Positions 45,102-55,097 of a DNA stretch of 64,000 nt are shown here, one piece after another (within the stretch, counting starts at the first letter, position 1; every line of letters starts with the position of its first letter). A program made the position numbers and the translations under genes. The notes under the pieces were generated by a model. It did no database searches. It worked only from the letters and a program-made list of their open reading frames with translations, and had not been told where the DNA came from. Source of the DNA: Isoetes taiwanensis. Taxonomy: Eukaryota > Streptophyta > Lycopodiopsida > Isoetales > Isoetaceae. The DNA is taken from assembly GCA_021234155.1 (NCBI GenBank), contig JAJEKV010000035.1:7251891-7315890 (forward strand), given 5' to 3'.

Positions 45102-45488
45102 AACACAAACCATTGCATTTGACACATTTAAATTAAAATCCCCCTTAAACCCCCTTTGGTTTGGGTGCATATTCACACGGGGGGTTACTTCGGGCAACGA
45201 GAGCCTTCGGATGGGCATATTTGCCCTTTATTCCAAGATCTGGACCATACATAGCGATCCTCGTTTGTGGGATATGCATGTACAAGTTTTTGTATACTGT
45301 ATATTAAGGTTTGCAAAATACTATAAGGTTTTAGAGAATGTACTTAATGGTGTTAATTTTGTACATGTGTTGTAAGTTTTTTTAGGCTCTCGCTGCCCTA
45401 CGTAACCCCCCGTGTGAATATGCACCCAAACCAAAGGGGGTTTAAGGGGAATTTTAATTTAAATGTGTCAACTGCAATGGTTTGTGTT
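45102..45488. mobile_element. 387-bp element with ~105-bp terminal inverted repeats
   Basis: The left arm 45102-45205 and right arm 45384-45488 are reverse complements with about 95% identity by eye. Shared blocks are AACACAAACCATTGCA, TGACACATTTAAATTAAAAT, CTTAAACCCCCTTTGG and GTGCATATTCACACGGGG. The loop is about 180 bp and AT-rich, without coding capacity. Long TIRs and no ORF fit a MULE-derived MITE or foldback element. It sits in or next to the remaining 5' LTR of the Gypsy element. No clean target-site duplication was found. Confidence 0.85.
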
Positions 45489-46744
45489 AACAATGTTAGT
45501 TGTGTGCTAATAGTTTGTGTTAACTAAAAAAAAAATTTGTCCCCTTCGGGGCCTTAAGGATGGTGTAGGGGTGTAGGGTTTGGCAAAGCTAGAACCATAT
45601 GGAGGTAGTAGGAAAAAGATATTGCAAATACTCAAAGTAAAATTTCTCTAAACTAAAATGAATTTCTGAGGACGGAACTCTGTTTGCCATGCATTCCGAA
45701 TGAGCAACAAAAGAAAGAGACAAAACAAAGAAACAAAAGATAGATAATAAAATTGGGCCGAATCTTGTGCACAACACAATAGAAATTTACGTTTAACCTG
45801 CTCATCTAATGACTTAATAAGACCAATTCCACCGAGAGCTTGCCAATATGCAGGACTACCTTACAAGTTAATAAAAAAGGCTACCCAACAAAAATCCATA
45901 TAGAGGAATTTCAGGATATGCATAATGTCAGAATAAGAAGAAAACAACTCTTGTCACAAACTGACTTTCAATTATCACCTTCAACAAAAACAGCCAAAGA
46001 ATGGTGATCCAGATTAGCTCCAGTAAAGAGGCACAAAACAATCATTATAGCATTCTATAAATCCCCACTATAGTGGTTCATGTAAAGGCATCATGAAGTA
46101 TCAACTTCTTTTCATTTCAAGCTAAACAACTGCATCTCACTAGGTCATATGGCCTTTATCTGAGTCATGAGTACAATAATTAGAGCCCAACAATATAGCT
46201 TGTTAAAGAAGCACTTACACGTCTGCTTTCCTCCCAACGATGGACATGTACTTCAAATACTGTCTCATACTGCAAAGAAGTTGATCCTCCGTGGTTGAGT
46301 TTTGTCATAAATTTTTCATGGAAGCACTTTTTATTTATCTGCTACCATCTGTCTGCTCCATGTTTACTGACAAACACCAAAGCCTTAAGAAAGGAGGCGA
46401 TGACCAGACAAGCGCAACAATGGATCAACTTTAGACAGAAGTGTCTTAAATTTATGCTTCTACCCTCTGCATATACTGCAAAATCCATAGGTGAATATTT
46501 TTATTTTCCTTCTTTCCTTTCAGAGAACTGCATAGCTCTCCTGCAAGAAGATTGAACAGCATATACAAAAGCTTCTAATACAAGGCAGAATTCTAAGCCT
46601 TTTAGCAATGTACAACGACCCACTTATTGCCCCTTCTAGAAATCAAAATCAAAATCAAATTAGACGGATTGAGCCTGATATGGCATTAGAGAATCATGGT
46701 ATACTAAGGAAGATACAAAAAACTTAGGCCATCCCAACCCTGTT
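45489..46744. other. Intergenic DNA, no gene recognised
   Basis: Contains an A-run at 45525-45534 and no supported gene. Short frames (45589-45777, 46295-46555) lack domains. Confidence 0.4.
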
Positions 46745-47050
46745 GTATATTTAGCTGAACCAGAGGCAGCATTCTCCGCTCAGGAGTTTGTTAATACCGT
46801 TATTCAGGTTGGGACTGAGGTGCATAGGATTGCAGCATCACTGCGTTTGCTTAGGCAGCAGGTTAGGGCATTCTATATGTTCATTGACAGTGCTATATCT
46901 GTTGTGGACTGGGAGCACTTGGGTGTGCCTGTTTCTGAATTGCACATATTGCATTCTCATATGAGCCTTGCAAGGGCATTACTTGTGCAGGAAATACGTC
47001 AATTAGATGCGGTGATAAGGCATGCGCAAAGTGTCTCGGCTATGAACTAG
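46745..47050 (+). other. Open frame of about 100 codons with helix-like composition, unrecognised
   Basis: The frame is open from at least 46745 to a TAG at 47048, with a first ATG at 46820. The product, with FSAQEFVNTVIQVGTEVHRI, RLLRQQVRAFYMFIDSA and LVQEIRQLDAVIRHAQ, has the heptad-like spacing and composition of an alpha-helical domain and good codon quality. I cannot assign it to a family. It is followed by a TTTATG microsatellite. It may be a captured exon or a small lineage-specific gene. Confidence 0.35.
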
Positions 47051-47079
47051 TTTATGTTTATGTTTATGTTTATGTTTAT
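47051..47079 (+). repeat. TTTATG microsatellite
   Basis: Four to five tandem copies of a six-base unit, immediately after the stop codon of the preceding frame. Confidence 0.8.
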
Positions 47080-47394
47080 GTTTTGTTAGTTTGTTATTTC
47101 TATATGAAGTTCATGGAGCTTGATCTGGACTTGTGTTGTAGTGCTTGCAGGAGCATCTTGGTGTTGGGGAGCTCAACTTTGTTCACCTGGTTGAGTGTCC
47201 TTCAAGATTGTAAAGTCTGTTTTGAGTTATTAATGTATAGTTGTGGTTATGCTGGTTGTGGGAAATGATTTGTTAATAATTATGAGTAAACTGAAATTGG
47301 TAAGGGGCGATTATGAGGTCACTTTTTATTGATTTTTCGTTATGTAAATGGGACTAACTTGTTTGATGTCTTAGTGGGCTTCGGCCCTGGGCAT

Positions 47395-47475
47395 AGCACG
47401 TATCCCTTTTGTGGAATGCCTGCTATGCTTGGATGAGCATGGGAATTTATACTAGGGTTCGACTCCCAGTCTCAT
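47395..47475 (+). repeat. tRNA-derived SINE-like fragment (weak)
   Basis: GGTTCGACTCC at 47456-47466 is a good match to a Pol III B box, followed by CAGTCTCATTG. An A-box-like TGGATGAGCATGG lies about 30 bp before it. The region does not fold into a full tRNA by eye and no A-tail follows, so this is only a candidate. Confidence 0.3.
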
Positions 47476-48961
47476 TGTAATTTATGTGGTGGTTGATGCT
47501 TGAATTATGTGAACCAAATTATGGTTATGGGATTATGTGGCCGCAATTTGAAATGGTATTTTTAGAAGCTAAGGTTTTCAATGGTTAGTATGGCTCTAAG
47601 GGGTAAGTCAAATACAATGGATTTGACGCCATCTTGACTTGGATTCAAGGGCTGAAATTTGATGAGGTGGAATATGTTGTGCAATATGCTTGCATCCAAT
47701 GGTCCAAAAAAAATTTAGACACCTCAAATGATAATAAACATTATCTTATGAAATTGTTGATTGGAATAGGTATAACTTAAAGTTTTATATGGTTTTGGCA
47801 AGTATAAGTATGCCAAAATGTATAATGCTGATGTCAGATATATAGTTTTGGGTTTTCCAATGTCTTGTGATTTGTTTGTTTTAAAGTTCAGTTCAAAACA
47901 GGGTTTCTATTTAGGGCGCAGATTAGTGCGGCGTGACCATGGCGGTGGGGTTCAAGAGGAAGCCAGAGAGCGAAGTGAGCGACCGGTTTTTGCAGGGGCC
48001 TTTCTCTACAGTGCTACTCCTTTTTCCTTTTCTGTGGTTTGTGTGCAGAGATTCAGAGCGGAGTTGGACAGGAGAGGGCTTGGAGCAGGAGCGGAGTTTA
48101 GCTATGGCTAATCTGGATTTTCTTGTGAGCGAATAATAATTTGAAGTTTTAAGATGGAGTCTGTTGGATTGAAGGTATCTGAAGAAGGATTTCCACAGGC
48201 TTTTCGGTATGCGTTTATTATTTTAAGAGGTTGTTTTTTCCTGGATTCTAAGCTTCGTGTTCTTAAGCTGGGCCGGATTCAGCTGTTGTTGTTTATTTAT
48301 GGCATTGTGGTACCGATTCATCTGGTGGGGTTCAAATCCCCATTTTCACATGTGAATGTGTGTAGCAGTTTTGGATTTGTATTACTTTCCAGTGCTGTGT
48401 GTACAAGCATCTGGTTCTGGCTTGAACTATAGAGCAAAGTAAGCAAGCAAAGCAAGCGCGAGCGTGTGCTTCCGAAGTACATGCAAAGCACAATGTTGCT
48501 TTCAGATTTGGCAGGGGTTTAGAGTTTATGCCTGGAAAGCCTGTTTATGTTTGTTGTGGTAGATCCATCTAGTTCTCAGCAGTATCTCTTGTTTAAATTT
48601 GGTTTTTCCGGCGCCCCAAAAACTTTTTAGATTTTTCCCTTAGATTAATTTGCTATGGTTTGGGGTTTTTTTGTCGCCGGAAGTTTTTCCAGGTGAACCA
48701 AAAATGAGACGAAGGAAAAAAAAAAAAAGAGAGTGAACTAAAATTAGGGGTTCGAGAGGTTCAGATTGGCCTTCTTCACGTGCGCCACGGTTCGATCTTC
48801 TTCATCTGTCACAGTTCGATCTTCTTCATCTGTCGGGAGCTCGATAGGGATGCTGGCAGGGTGGAGCTACATGCAAATTTGGGACATGCAGATTCTGGAG
48901 GTATAAGAAGAAGGTCTTTGATTATCCTGGTACGACTTCATCCTTTTTGTGATCGTTTGAA
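47476..48961. other. Region upstream of the RPA1 pseudogene, possible exon pieces
   Basis: An ATG at 47939 begins MAVGFKRKPESEVSDR, followed by a GTTTTTGCAG-type boundary and, after a pyrimidine-rich stretch, GTGTGCAG at about 48048. This looks like a first exon with an acceptor, but the downstream product is not recognisable. Frames at 48154-48432 have no domain. The 200 bp before 48962 may be the RPA1 leader. Confidence 0.3.
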
Positions 48962-49435
48962 ATGGCTGGTCCTGGTAGTTGTGCTGTTGGTAGTCTCCAT
49001 GCTGCGGGTTCTTTGCCAGGTAAAGAAATGGTTGGTAGCCTTGGTATTGCATGCTCTTTGCCAATTGATGAAAGTTCTGTTAGCTCTTTGCCAATTGATG
49101 AAACTCCTGCAAGCTCTTTGCCAATTAATGAGAGTGCACCTGTTTCAACCACCTATGACCTTAATGAAATTGTTGCTAGCGTTGATGCTCCATGTTCTTT
49201 GCGAATTAATGAGCCAAGTAGTAGCTCTGCTGTTCCAAGTAGTTTGCCAAGCAATGATTCTAGGTTTGTGCCTATTCGTAGTCTGAGCCCGTACATGCTT
49301 GCTTGGAGGATAAAATGTAGGGTGACAGCAAGAGTGGATATGAAGAGGTTTGCGTCCTCGAGAGTTACAGGTAGCGTATTTCATTTTGACGTCATCGATT
49401 CTGAGTCATGTGAAATACGAATAGTACGGTGCTTC
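48962..49435 (+). pseudogene. RPA1 (replication protein A large subunit) 5' part
   Basis: From the ATG at 48962 a linker with degenerate CSLPIDES, SSLPIDET and SSLPINES repeats (residues 30-65) leads into the start of DNA-binding domain A: SLSPYMLAWRIKCRVTAR, FASSRVTGSVFHFDVID and EIRIV. The usual plant form is NPYxxxWTIKARVTxK then GEGKxFxxDLxD. RPA1 is the large subunit of the single-strand DNA-binding heterotrimer used in replication and repair. The N-terminal protein-interaction OB fold (DBD-F) is not seen upstream, so this is a short form or is missing an exon. The frame is interrupted at 49435 by the insertion 49436-50843. Confidence 0.85.
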
Positions 49436-49469
49436 GATCGGCTCCCAAAATTGAGTTCGGGAGCCAGCC

Positions 49470-49770
49470 GGGTTCGCCCAAGCGAACCCAGGAAATTCGC
49501 TTAAGCGAACCCAGGGATTCGCCCAGGCGAACCCAAGAAGTTGACGTGGCGGTGAGGTGGCGCTACCCACCGGGTTCGCTTGGGCGAACCCGAACCAGGG
49601 TTAAGCCGGAGGCGGGTCGGATGGGCAGGTGCAGGGTGGCAGGCGCCCACCGGGTTTGCCTGGGCGAACCCCAGGTGAAATCGTGGTGGATTCGGTCGGA
49701 TTGCAGGTGAAATCGTGGTGAAATCGGATCGCGCGCTCAACGAGGCAGGGTTCGCTTAAGCGAACCCTGC
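49470..49770. repeat. Palindrome array, left flank (GGGTTCGC words)
   Basis: Six copies of GGGTTCGC, a 2-6 nt centre, GCGAACCC: 49470-49489, about 49495-49513, 49517-49534, 49572-49591, 49652-49672 and 49745-49770. The last is a perfect 26-bp palindrome whose half is GCAGGGTTCGCTT. Centres differ (CCAA, TTAA, CCAG, TTGG, CTGG). The arms, not the centres, are conserved. Confidence 0.9.
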
Positions 49771-49809
49771 TTTTGGGTAGCCAAATTTTCACTTCCTTGA
49801 TCCCTCTTT

Positions 49810-50183
49810 ATGTCCGGCGCTATGTCTTCCGTCGCCATGTCAAGCAGCTTGAAGAAGAATATGGCCAGTATCTTGCAGAACAGGGCGTTGATTTGTCGCC
49901 GAATCTGGATGATCAACACGAAAATTCAAAACAGGGGATTGATTCATCCCATCACGAAATTTCAGAACAGGGCATTGATTTTTTGCCCAATTGGAATATA
50001 CAACAGGGCAATTCAGAACAGGGCTTTGATTTAGCCCCCAATTTCAACGATCAACATGAAAAATCTAAGATGATTAGTATTTCTGAGGGCAGCACGCTGT
50101 TAGATCCCCAGAATCCCGAACCTCAAAAGGTCGTGGCAGTAAAAAAATCACGTTTTAGGGTGAAATATATTGCAGAACCATAA
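49810..50183 (+). pseudogene. Repeat protein, family member 3 (short, start uncertain)
   Basis: A frame open from 49773 to a stop at 50183 has no early ATG. Three ATG codons at 49810-49842 lie in another frame (MSGAMSSVAMSSS), and a one-base change between about 49845 and 49860 would join them. The product, from EEEYGQYLAEQGVD on, carries four degenerate copies of a unit of 15-20 residues: AEQGVDLSPNLDDQHENS, KQGIDSSHHEI, SEQGIDFLPNW and SEQGFDLAPNFNDQHEKS. It ends in a basic tail (KKSRFRVKYIAEP). Ser/Gln/Glu-rich composition, the SEQG motif and the 3' word CATAGCTGTTC link it to genes 1 and 2. It is flanked by the palindrome arrays inside the RPA1 insertion. Confidence 0.5.
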
Positions 50184-50356
50184 ACAATCTTCACGAAAAT
50201 GCTCAGAAAGATTTGGGGGAGGATTCTGCTGAAGAAATCTAAGCACCCAATTCGCGATTATATCCGAGGCAAGGAACAAAGGGGCGATGAATCAAATCCC
50301 ACGTAAATTGTATCCGGAGCACGATGTCGCAGTTCTTCTTGGCCGGGTAGTTCTCT

Positions 50357-50395
50357 TATACTTCATAGCTGTTCAATTTGTCGGATTTCCGGTTA
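50357..50395 (+). other. 3' block of repeat-protein gene 3 shared with genes 1 and 2
   Basis: CATAGCTGTTCAATTTG followed by TCGGATTT. It combines the two words CATAGCTGTTCGATTTG and CGTYGGATTT that are separate in genes 1 and 2, as if the intervening part were deleted. Confidence 0.55.
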
Positions 50396-50586
50396 TTTTG
50401 ATCTCGTATTTCGCAAAGTAGGGATAATGTTTACGCTTTGAGAAAAAAAAAATTGGGACCCGCGCCCTCGCCGCGGACTGCCGGTGCCGTGGGTTATGGG
50501 TTAAAGCGACCCGCCTCGTCAGCGACCGCTGGGTTTTAATGGCTGACACCCACCACCGACGCTGACCCGCCCGCCGATTTGACTGG

Positions 50587-50800
50587 GGGTTCGCCCGAGC
50601 GAATCCGCAACAGTCGCGATGGGCACCCCGTACCTATTCCGACCTTCCTGCCGACGCCTGTACCGCTTAACTCGGGTTTGGGTTCGCCCAGGCGAACCCG
50701 GCAGCAATGCCACGTCCGCCGCCACGTCCCCTGCGGGTTCGCGTGGGCGAATCCGCCGAGTTCGCCTGAGCGAATCTTCGGGGTTCGCCTGGGCGAACCC
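50587..50800. repeat. Palindrome array, right flank (GGGTTCGC words)
   Basis: Five copies: 50587-50606, 50680-50699, 50735-50754, 50760-50776 and 50781-50800, with the same arms as the left flank and variable centres. Flanking text such as GCCACGTCC mirrors GGACGTGGC-type text of the left flank in part. Confidence 0.88.
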
Positions 50801-50843
50801 GCTTGGCGGTTTGACCCAATTTCGGGAGCCAATAAAGTTGGCG

Positions 50844-51540
50844 CGAATAGTATGCTTCAATTCACTTGCCACTAAGTTCGATAGGTTGATCCAAATTGGT
50901 AAGGTATTTAGCATATCAAAAGGGATATTGAAGCCAGTGAATAGGATTTTTAATCAGTTGAGCCATTCTTGGGAGCTGTATTTGCAAGATAGTTCCTTGG
51001 TTGAAGAGTGTGCGGATGATAAAAATATTCGTCGTCATATGTATGAATTCATATCCATTGCAGACCTTGAGGTTAAAGAGAGGGATTCGATAGTTGATGT
51101 GATTGGTATTGTTATTGTAGTCGAGCAGGCATCACGTGTGTATCGCAAGAACGGAAGCCCTGTTGATCGTAGGGTGATGTTTATAAAGGATGTGTCTGGT
51201 AAACAGATTGAGGTTACAATGTGGGGCTAAGTATCATTGAGAGAAGGTAGACAAATTGAAGATCAGATGAATGCTAACAAAGAACCTATTGTTGCGATAA
51301 GAGGTGCCAAGGTTAGTGATTACGCAACCAAGTCCTTGGTTACTATTCATTCGACACAGTTGCAAATAAACCCTACTATTCCTGAGGGTAAGGAGTTGAG
51401 AGATTGGTTTATTAGAGAGGGAAAGAAGTCTGCATCTATTTGCCTGTCAATGTGTTCGCAGCCGCTGTCTATTAGTCCTTCTGTAAAATTTGTATCAGAC
51501 CTATCAGAGCCGGCACTTAGAGACATAGCAAAACCAATCT
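50844..51540 (+). pseudogene. RPA1 middle part (DBD-A end, DBD-B), with a nonsense codon
   Basis: Resumes with RIVCFNSLATKFDRLIQIGK, VFSISKGILKPVNR and SWELYLQDSSLVEEC (end of DBD-A), then FISIADLE, SIVDVIGIVIVVEQ and VMFIKDVSGKQIEVTMWG (DBD-B). A TAA at 51228-51230 follows directly; the same frame continues VSLREGRQIED, AIRGAKVSDY, STQLQINPTIPE and LRDWFIREGKK, matching the RPA1 order. The TAA is therefore a nonsense mutation. The frame runs to LRDIAKPIS, where the CACTA element is inserted. Confidence 0.88.
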
Positions 51541-53809
51541 CACTACAAGAGAATGACAGCTAAACGTCAGGAAAATCGTCAGAGGGTCTAAAATAGTTTG
51601 TCAAATGTATATTTGACTATTAATATGACACTTGATCTGACTAACAAACTGACGTTTAGGTCTGACGAAAAATCTGACTAATAAACTGACTAATAAGCAT
51701 CTGACGAATTACCTGACATTTAGACTAACGTTTAGCTTGACTAATTAGTTGTCTAATAATCTGACTAATGAGGTGACGAGTAGTCGGACGAATCATTTCT
51801 GACGATTTTGCTGACTAAGAGTCTGACTTGTTGCCTGACTATTTGTCTGTCCAAATGTTTGACTAATTAGATGACTTATAAGTTGAGGATTACACTGATT
51901 AATTTTGTGACTATTATGCTGACTATCTTCCTATATTCGTCAGAATAATGGTCATGCATAATATCTATTGTAATTGCTGTTATTCCCTAGTTCCTTTATT
52001 AATATAATGATGTAAATGATATATTAAGCATCTAGACTTTCTCATTTATCGAATAACATCTCTATTTAATTGACTCTAAATGTTTTGTAATTTGAGGAGA
52101 TCATATTTCACCAACTCCATTGCAATGGGGAAATAGGAGTTGGTAGTAAATTCTGTGTTTGTTTAGGTGTTGTTTACTACAATTTCTTTCTCCTCTCACG
52201 TACCTTCAAACTTAAAAGCAACCAGGAATATATATCACACGAGATCCACTTTTAGACATTTAACAGCAACCAAACATCAACTTGCCCGCTTGAGGAACTT
52301 CTTTTAGAAAAATTTCACACCTACAATTTATAATGATGCACTTCTTGCTTAACAACATATCCAGCACCATGATGCATGGTGAGTTTAGAGAGGTTTTATC
52401 CAGCACCAGCAAGTTATGCTCCTGCGGAAGTGAGCAACGAGCCTTGAAATATTCCACTAACATTTGTGAACAAAAGTTTGCTATATTTACAGACATGATA
52501 TTTCCATATAAGGGGAGCACCAAGCAGACATCTTAAGGTAACGGAATCTGTATTCTTCTGCCACAGGAATCTTCTTAAGGAATCTGTATTCTTCTGCTAC
52601 AGGATTATGGAATTTATTTAACATGTCTTGGATGCCTATGTAGTATGGTATACTAACACATAAGATATGGTTTTGAAAAAATACCAATAAGCAGGGGATC
52701 TTATTGATACTAAGGCCGAAATCACATTAGGGCTAAACCCAAAAAATAATATTCAATTTACAAATAAAAGAATGCCAAGTGGATATTTTAGGCACCCACC
52801 CTATTACACCATCGTGCCTAATTGCTGACTCATCGATTAGGCACCCTTCACATTTTGGAATGTCACCTGCTAGGCTGCAAAATATGTGGAACGTGAGCGT
52901 TCATTTTCATCCGATGAGAAGAAGCAAGCAAAAGTTTTAAAGGTGAGTTGCAAGTTGAATGATGCTACTTGTATGCTGAAGTTGAAGATAACAATTTTAA
53001 ACCTGGCATAGATTCCCAGAACAGGTTTGCAAAGATTATGCATTCATTTTGCAGTTGCCAGTTGATACGATTGCTGAGTTAATATTCAGGGATGCGAGGA
53101 CAAAGTTGAAGAATTTAAAGCAGAAGCAAGCAAAATACAATAAAAAGCAAGCAACATTTACAGCAATATATTTGCAAATCTCAGGATTCCCAACAGTAAG
53201 GTAATGCGCTCTCTGGATTTAGCATCTATGCATGTAGTTGGCTTTTCTTATGAATTTGTGGTACTTGCATTTGTTTTTCAAGAAACAACAACCCGTCGAT
53301 GACATATGCCAATCTTAAGGAAGGAAATGGACAACTTATGGTATGTACGGACTAGTGGAATTGAGAGAACAGGTGGCCTTGGATCATACAAATTATACAT
53401 GTATTTCAGTGAACTTGGGGTCGATTTGAAGTCCTTCCAAGTATAATTTGTTGTAATGGACGTTCTCATGCATATATGAACTACATACAGAAGTTGTTGA
53501 ATCAATCCATAACGCCGACGACAAAATATCAGACATGTAAACATGATGTCATTTTCGATGCTTGTGCCCAGAACTATACCTGCAATTTGGCGTCATGGAT
53601 ATTCAGGGACACTCTTGGATATTGCAAAATTGGTAAGTCGTCTTATGGTGTAAGCATAATAGCAGGAGCAGCGTCCCTTGTGGCAAAGTTACAGAGGAAC
53701 CATTTATTGATATTGCTGGGAAGTTCTGGAAGCTTTTACACCTCACATGCTATCTTATGAAGACTGTCTGACAATTTGTCTGACGTTTAGCAGTCATTCT
53801 CTTGTAGTG
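51541..53809. mobile_element. CACTA (En/Spm-type) non-autonomous element, 2,269 bp
   Basis: The left end CACTACAAGAGAATGACAGC and right end (ending CTTGTAGTG) form 30-bp TIRs with a single mismatch at position 18. Flanking trinucleotide TCT at 51538-51540 and 53810-53812 is the 3-bp target-site duplication typical of CACTA elements. The left 400 bp carry many short subterminal repeats of the form CTGACGA or TCTGACTAA in both orientations, as expected for transposase-binding sites. No transposase is encoded. The two RPA1 halves join in frame across it. Confidence 0.95.
51560..51960. repeat. CACTA subterminal repeats
   Basis: More than twenty variants of CTGACKA/CTGACTAA with spacing of 10-20 bp within the left 400 bp of the CACTA element. 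A few more lie at the right end (GTCTGACAATTTGTCTGACG). Confidence 0.8.
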
Positions 53810-53812
53810 TCT

Positions 53813-54288
53813 TGGTTGAGTTGAGAGGTACGATTATGAACATAAAATATGATTTCATGTATTACATGGCTTGCCCATTGAGATCTGCTAGTCGTGAATG
53901 CTTGAAGAAGGTTGCAGCGACTGAGGATGGATTGTCGCATTGTAGTAGTTACAATGTTCGCGTGAAGGAATGTTCGTACAGATATGTGGTTTCATTGCAA
54001 GTTTTAGACCACACAGGAGCTCTGTGGGTGACAGCTTTTCAAGATGTTGGTGAAGAGCTATTTGGCTGCACAGCAAAGCAACTAGATGCTTGGAAACTTA
54101 CAAATATTCAGAAATTCAATCATATTGTCCAGGAGACCTTTTTTAAGACATCCGTATTCAAAATAAGAATTAAGGAAGAAACATATAATGACATCCAGAG
54201 GAATAGATATGTTGTTGAAAGAATTGAGAAGGTAAACTATTCCATGACCTGCACGAAATTGCTCCAGGAAATCTATAAGCTGGCTTGA
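53813..54288 (+). pseudogene. RPA1 3' part (DBD-C) with a lost zinc ligand
   Basis: Continues the RPA1 frame after the CACTA element: VELRGTIMNIKYDFMYYMAC, then the zinc-ribbon region C-x8-C-x13-C-x2-Y, YRYVVSLQVLDHTGALWVTA, FQDVGEELFGCTAKQLDAWK, and FKIRIKEETYND with EKVNYS, ending with a stop at 54286-54288. This is the C-terminal OB fold that holds the trimer together. In active RPA1 the ribbon is C-x8-C-x13-C-x2-C in plants; here the fourth Cys is Tyr (codon TAC at 53950-53952, one base from TGC). Together with the nonsense codon and two insertions this supports long-term loss of function. Confidence 0.9.
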
Positions 54289-55097
54289 TGTTTATATGAG
54301 TCGAACAGTTTCAGATGGTGTTTATAAATATTTTGGATGTCCATTTCGAGAGGTATTGTGAATACCTTTTGTATAGATTGTGAATATGCCTTGGTTTTTG
54401 TATAGCAACGTTCATTTTGTTATCCCATATTATGCAAATAAATTCGAACATCTTTAGAGGTTGGATCTTCGAGCGGTTAGAGTTATTCTGGAGAATGTTT
54501 TTATGTTATGTCTGAAACTTAGGAAGGCATCAAGATCAATGCTTTATGTGACAGAACCAGTTCTTGCTAAATAAATAATAATATGTGATACGGATCAAAA
54601 AACGTCTGCAAGAATAAAAAGATTCACTATAAATTATAAGACTACTTTTAATAAGTTGACAATTGCAGCAGACAATGCAATTCAAGCCTACAGATATGCA
54701 TGCGGCATGCACATGTGATTGTTATAACTGCAAAAAGTACTAACATCTTATTATGCCAGGAAGAAAATGTTACTGAGCTACAGTTCCTCTAAATTATGTT
54801 GCAGCGAGCAATTTAGGCAAAGCGGTGTAGATAGGAGTTCAAAAATTTATCTGGCGCATGGCAGAAATGGTGGATGCATAGGTTTGAATTGCTATGTAAC
54901 AAGAAAAGAAGGTTCAATGCCGTGCAACCGTTTGGGCCATGAGCAGCAATGTACATTAGATTAGGTTAGATGGAATTTTGAACAAGAGCACTGCGACCAG
55001 TCTTTGTGACAAGAAAGGAACTTAGATTAGATTAGATGGAATGTTGAAGAAGAGCACTGCGGCCAGTCTTCCCCAACAAATTAGGGTACTTCATAAC
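54289..55097. other. RPA1 3' flank and unassigned DNA
   Basis: About 150 bp after the RPA1 stop may be its 3' untranslated region. A 65-bp direct duplication is at 54969-55003 and 55035-55070 (GATGGAATKTTGAA, AGAGCACTGCG, CCAGTCTT). No gene is supported; the 65-codon frame at 54767-54964 has no domain. Confidence 0.4.

Larger units (their letters stand above)
49436..50843. mobile_element. 1.4-kb gene-carrying insertion in RPA1 with flanking palindrome arrays
   Basis: The insertion lies between two copies of the same RPA1 codons: CGAATAGTACGGTGCTTC at 49418-49435 and CGAATAGTATGCTTC at 50844-50858, a target-site duplication of about 15 bp with a 3-base difference. Its ends carry an imperfect inverted repeat, GGCTCCCAAAATTGAGTTC (49440) against the complement of GACCCAATTTCGGGAGCC ending at 50830. 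Inside, two GC-rich flanks packed with palindromes (49470-49770 and 50587-50800) enclose repeat-protein gene 3 and its 3' block. The transposon class is unknown. Confidence 0.7.

Noticed and set aside
47395-47475. Intact tRNA gene
   Set aside because: There is a good B box, but no cloverleaf with paired acceptor and anticodon arms could be drawn, and the A box is weak.
48780-49286. 168-codon leucine-rich frame over the RPA1 start
   Set aside because: It overlaps the RPA1 N-terminal frame, whose repeats (SLPIDE) and OB-fold match identify the correct frame.
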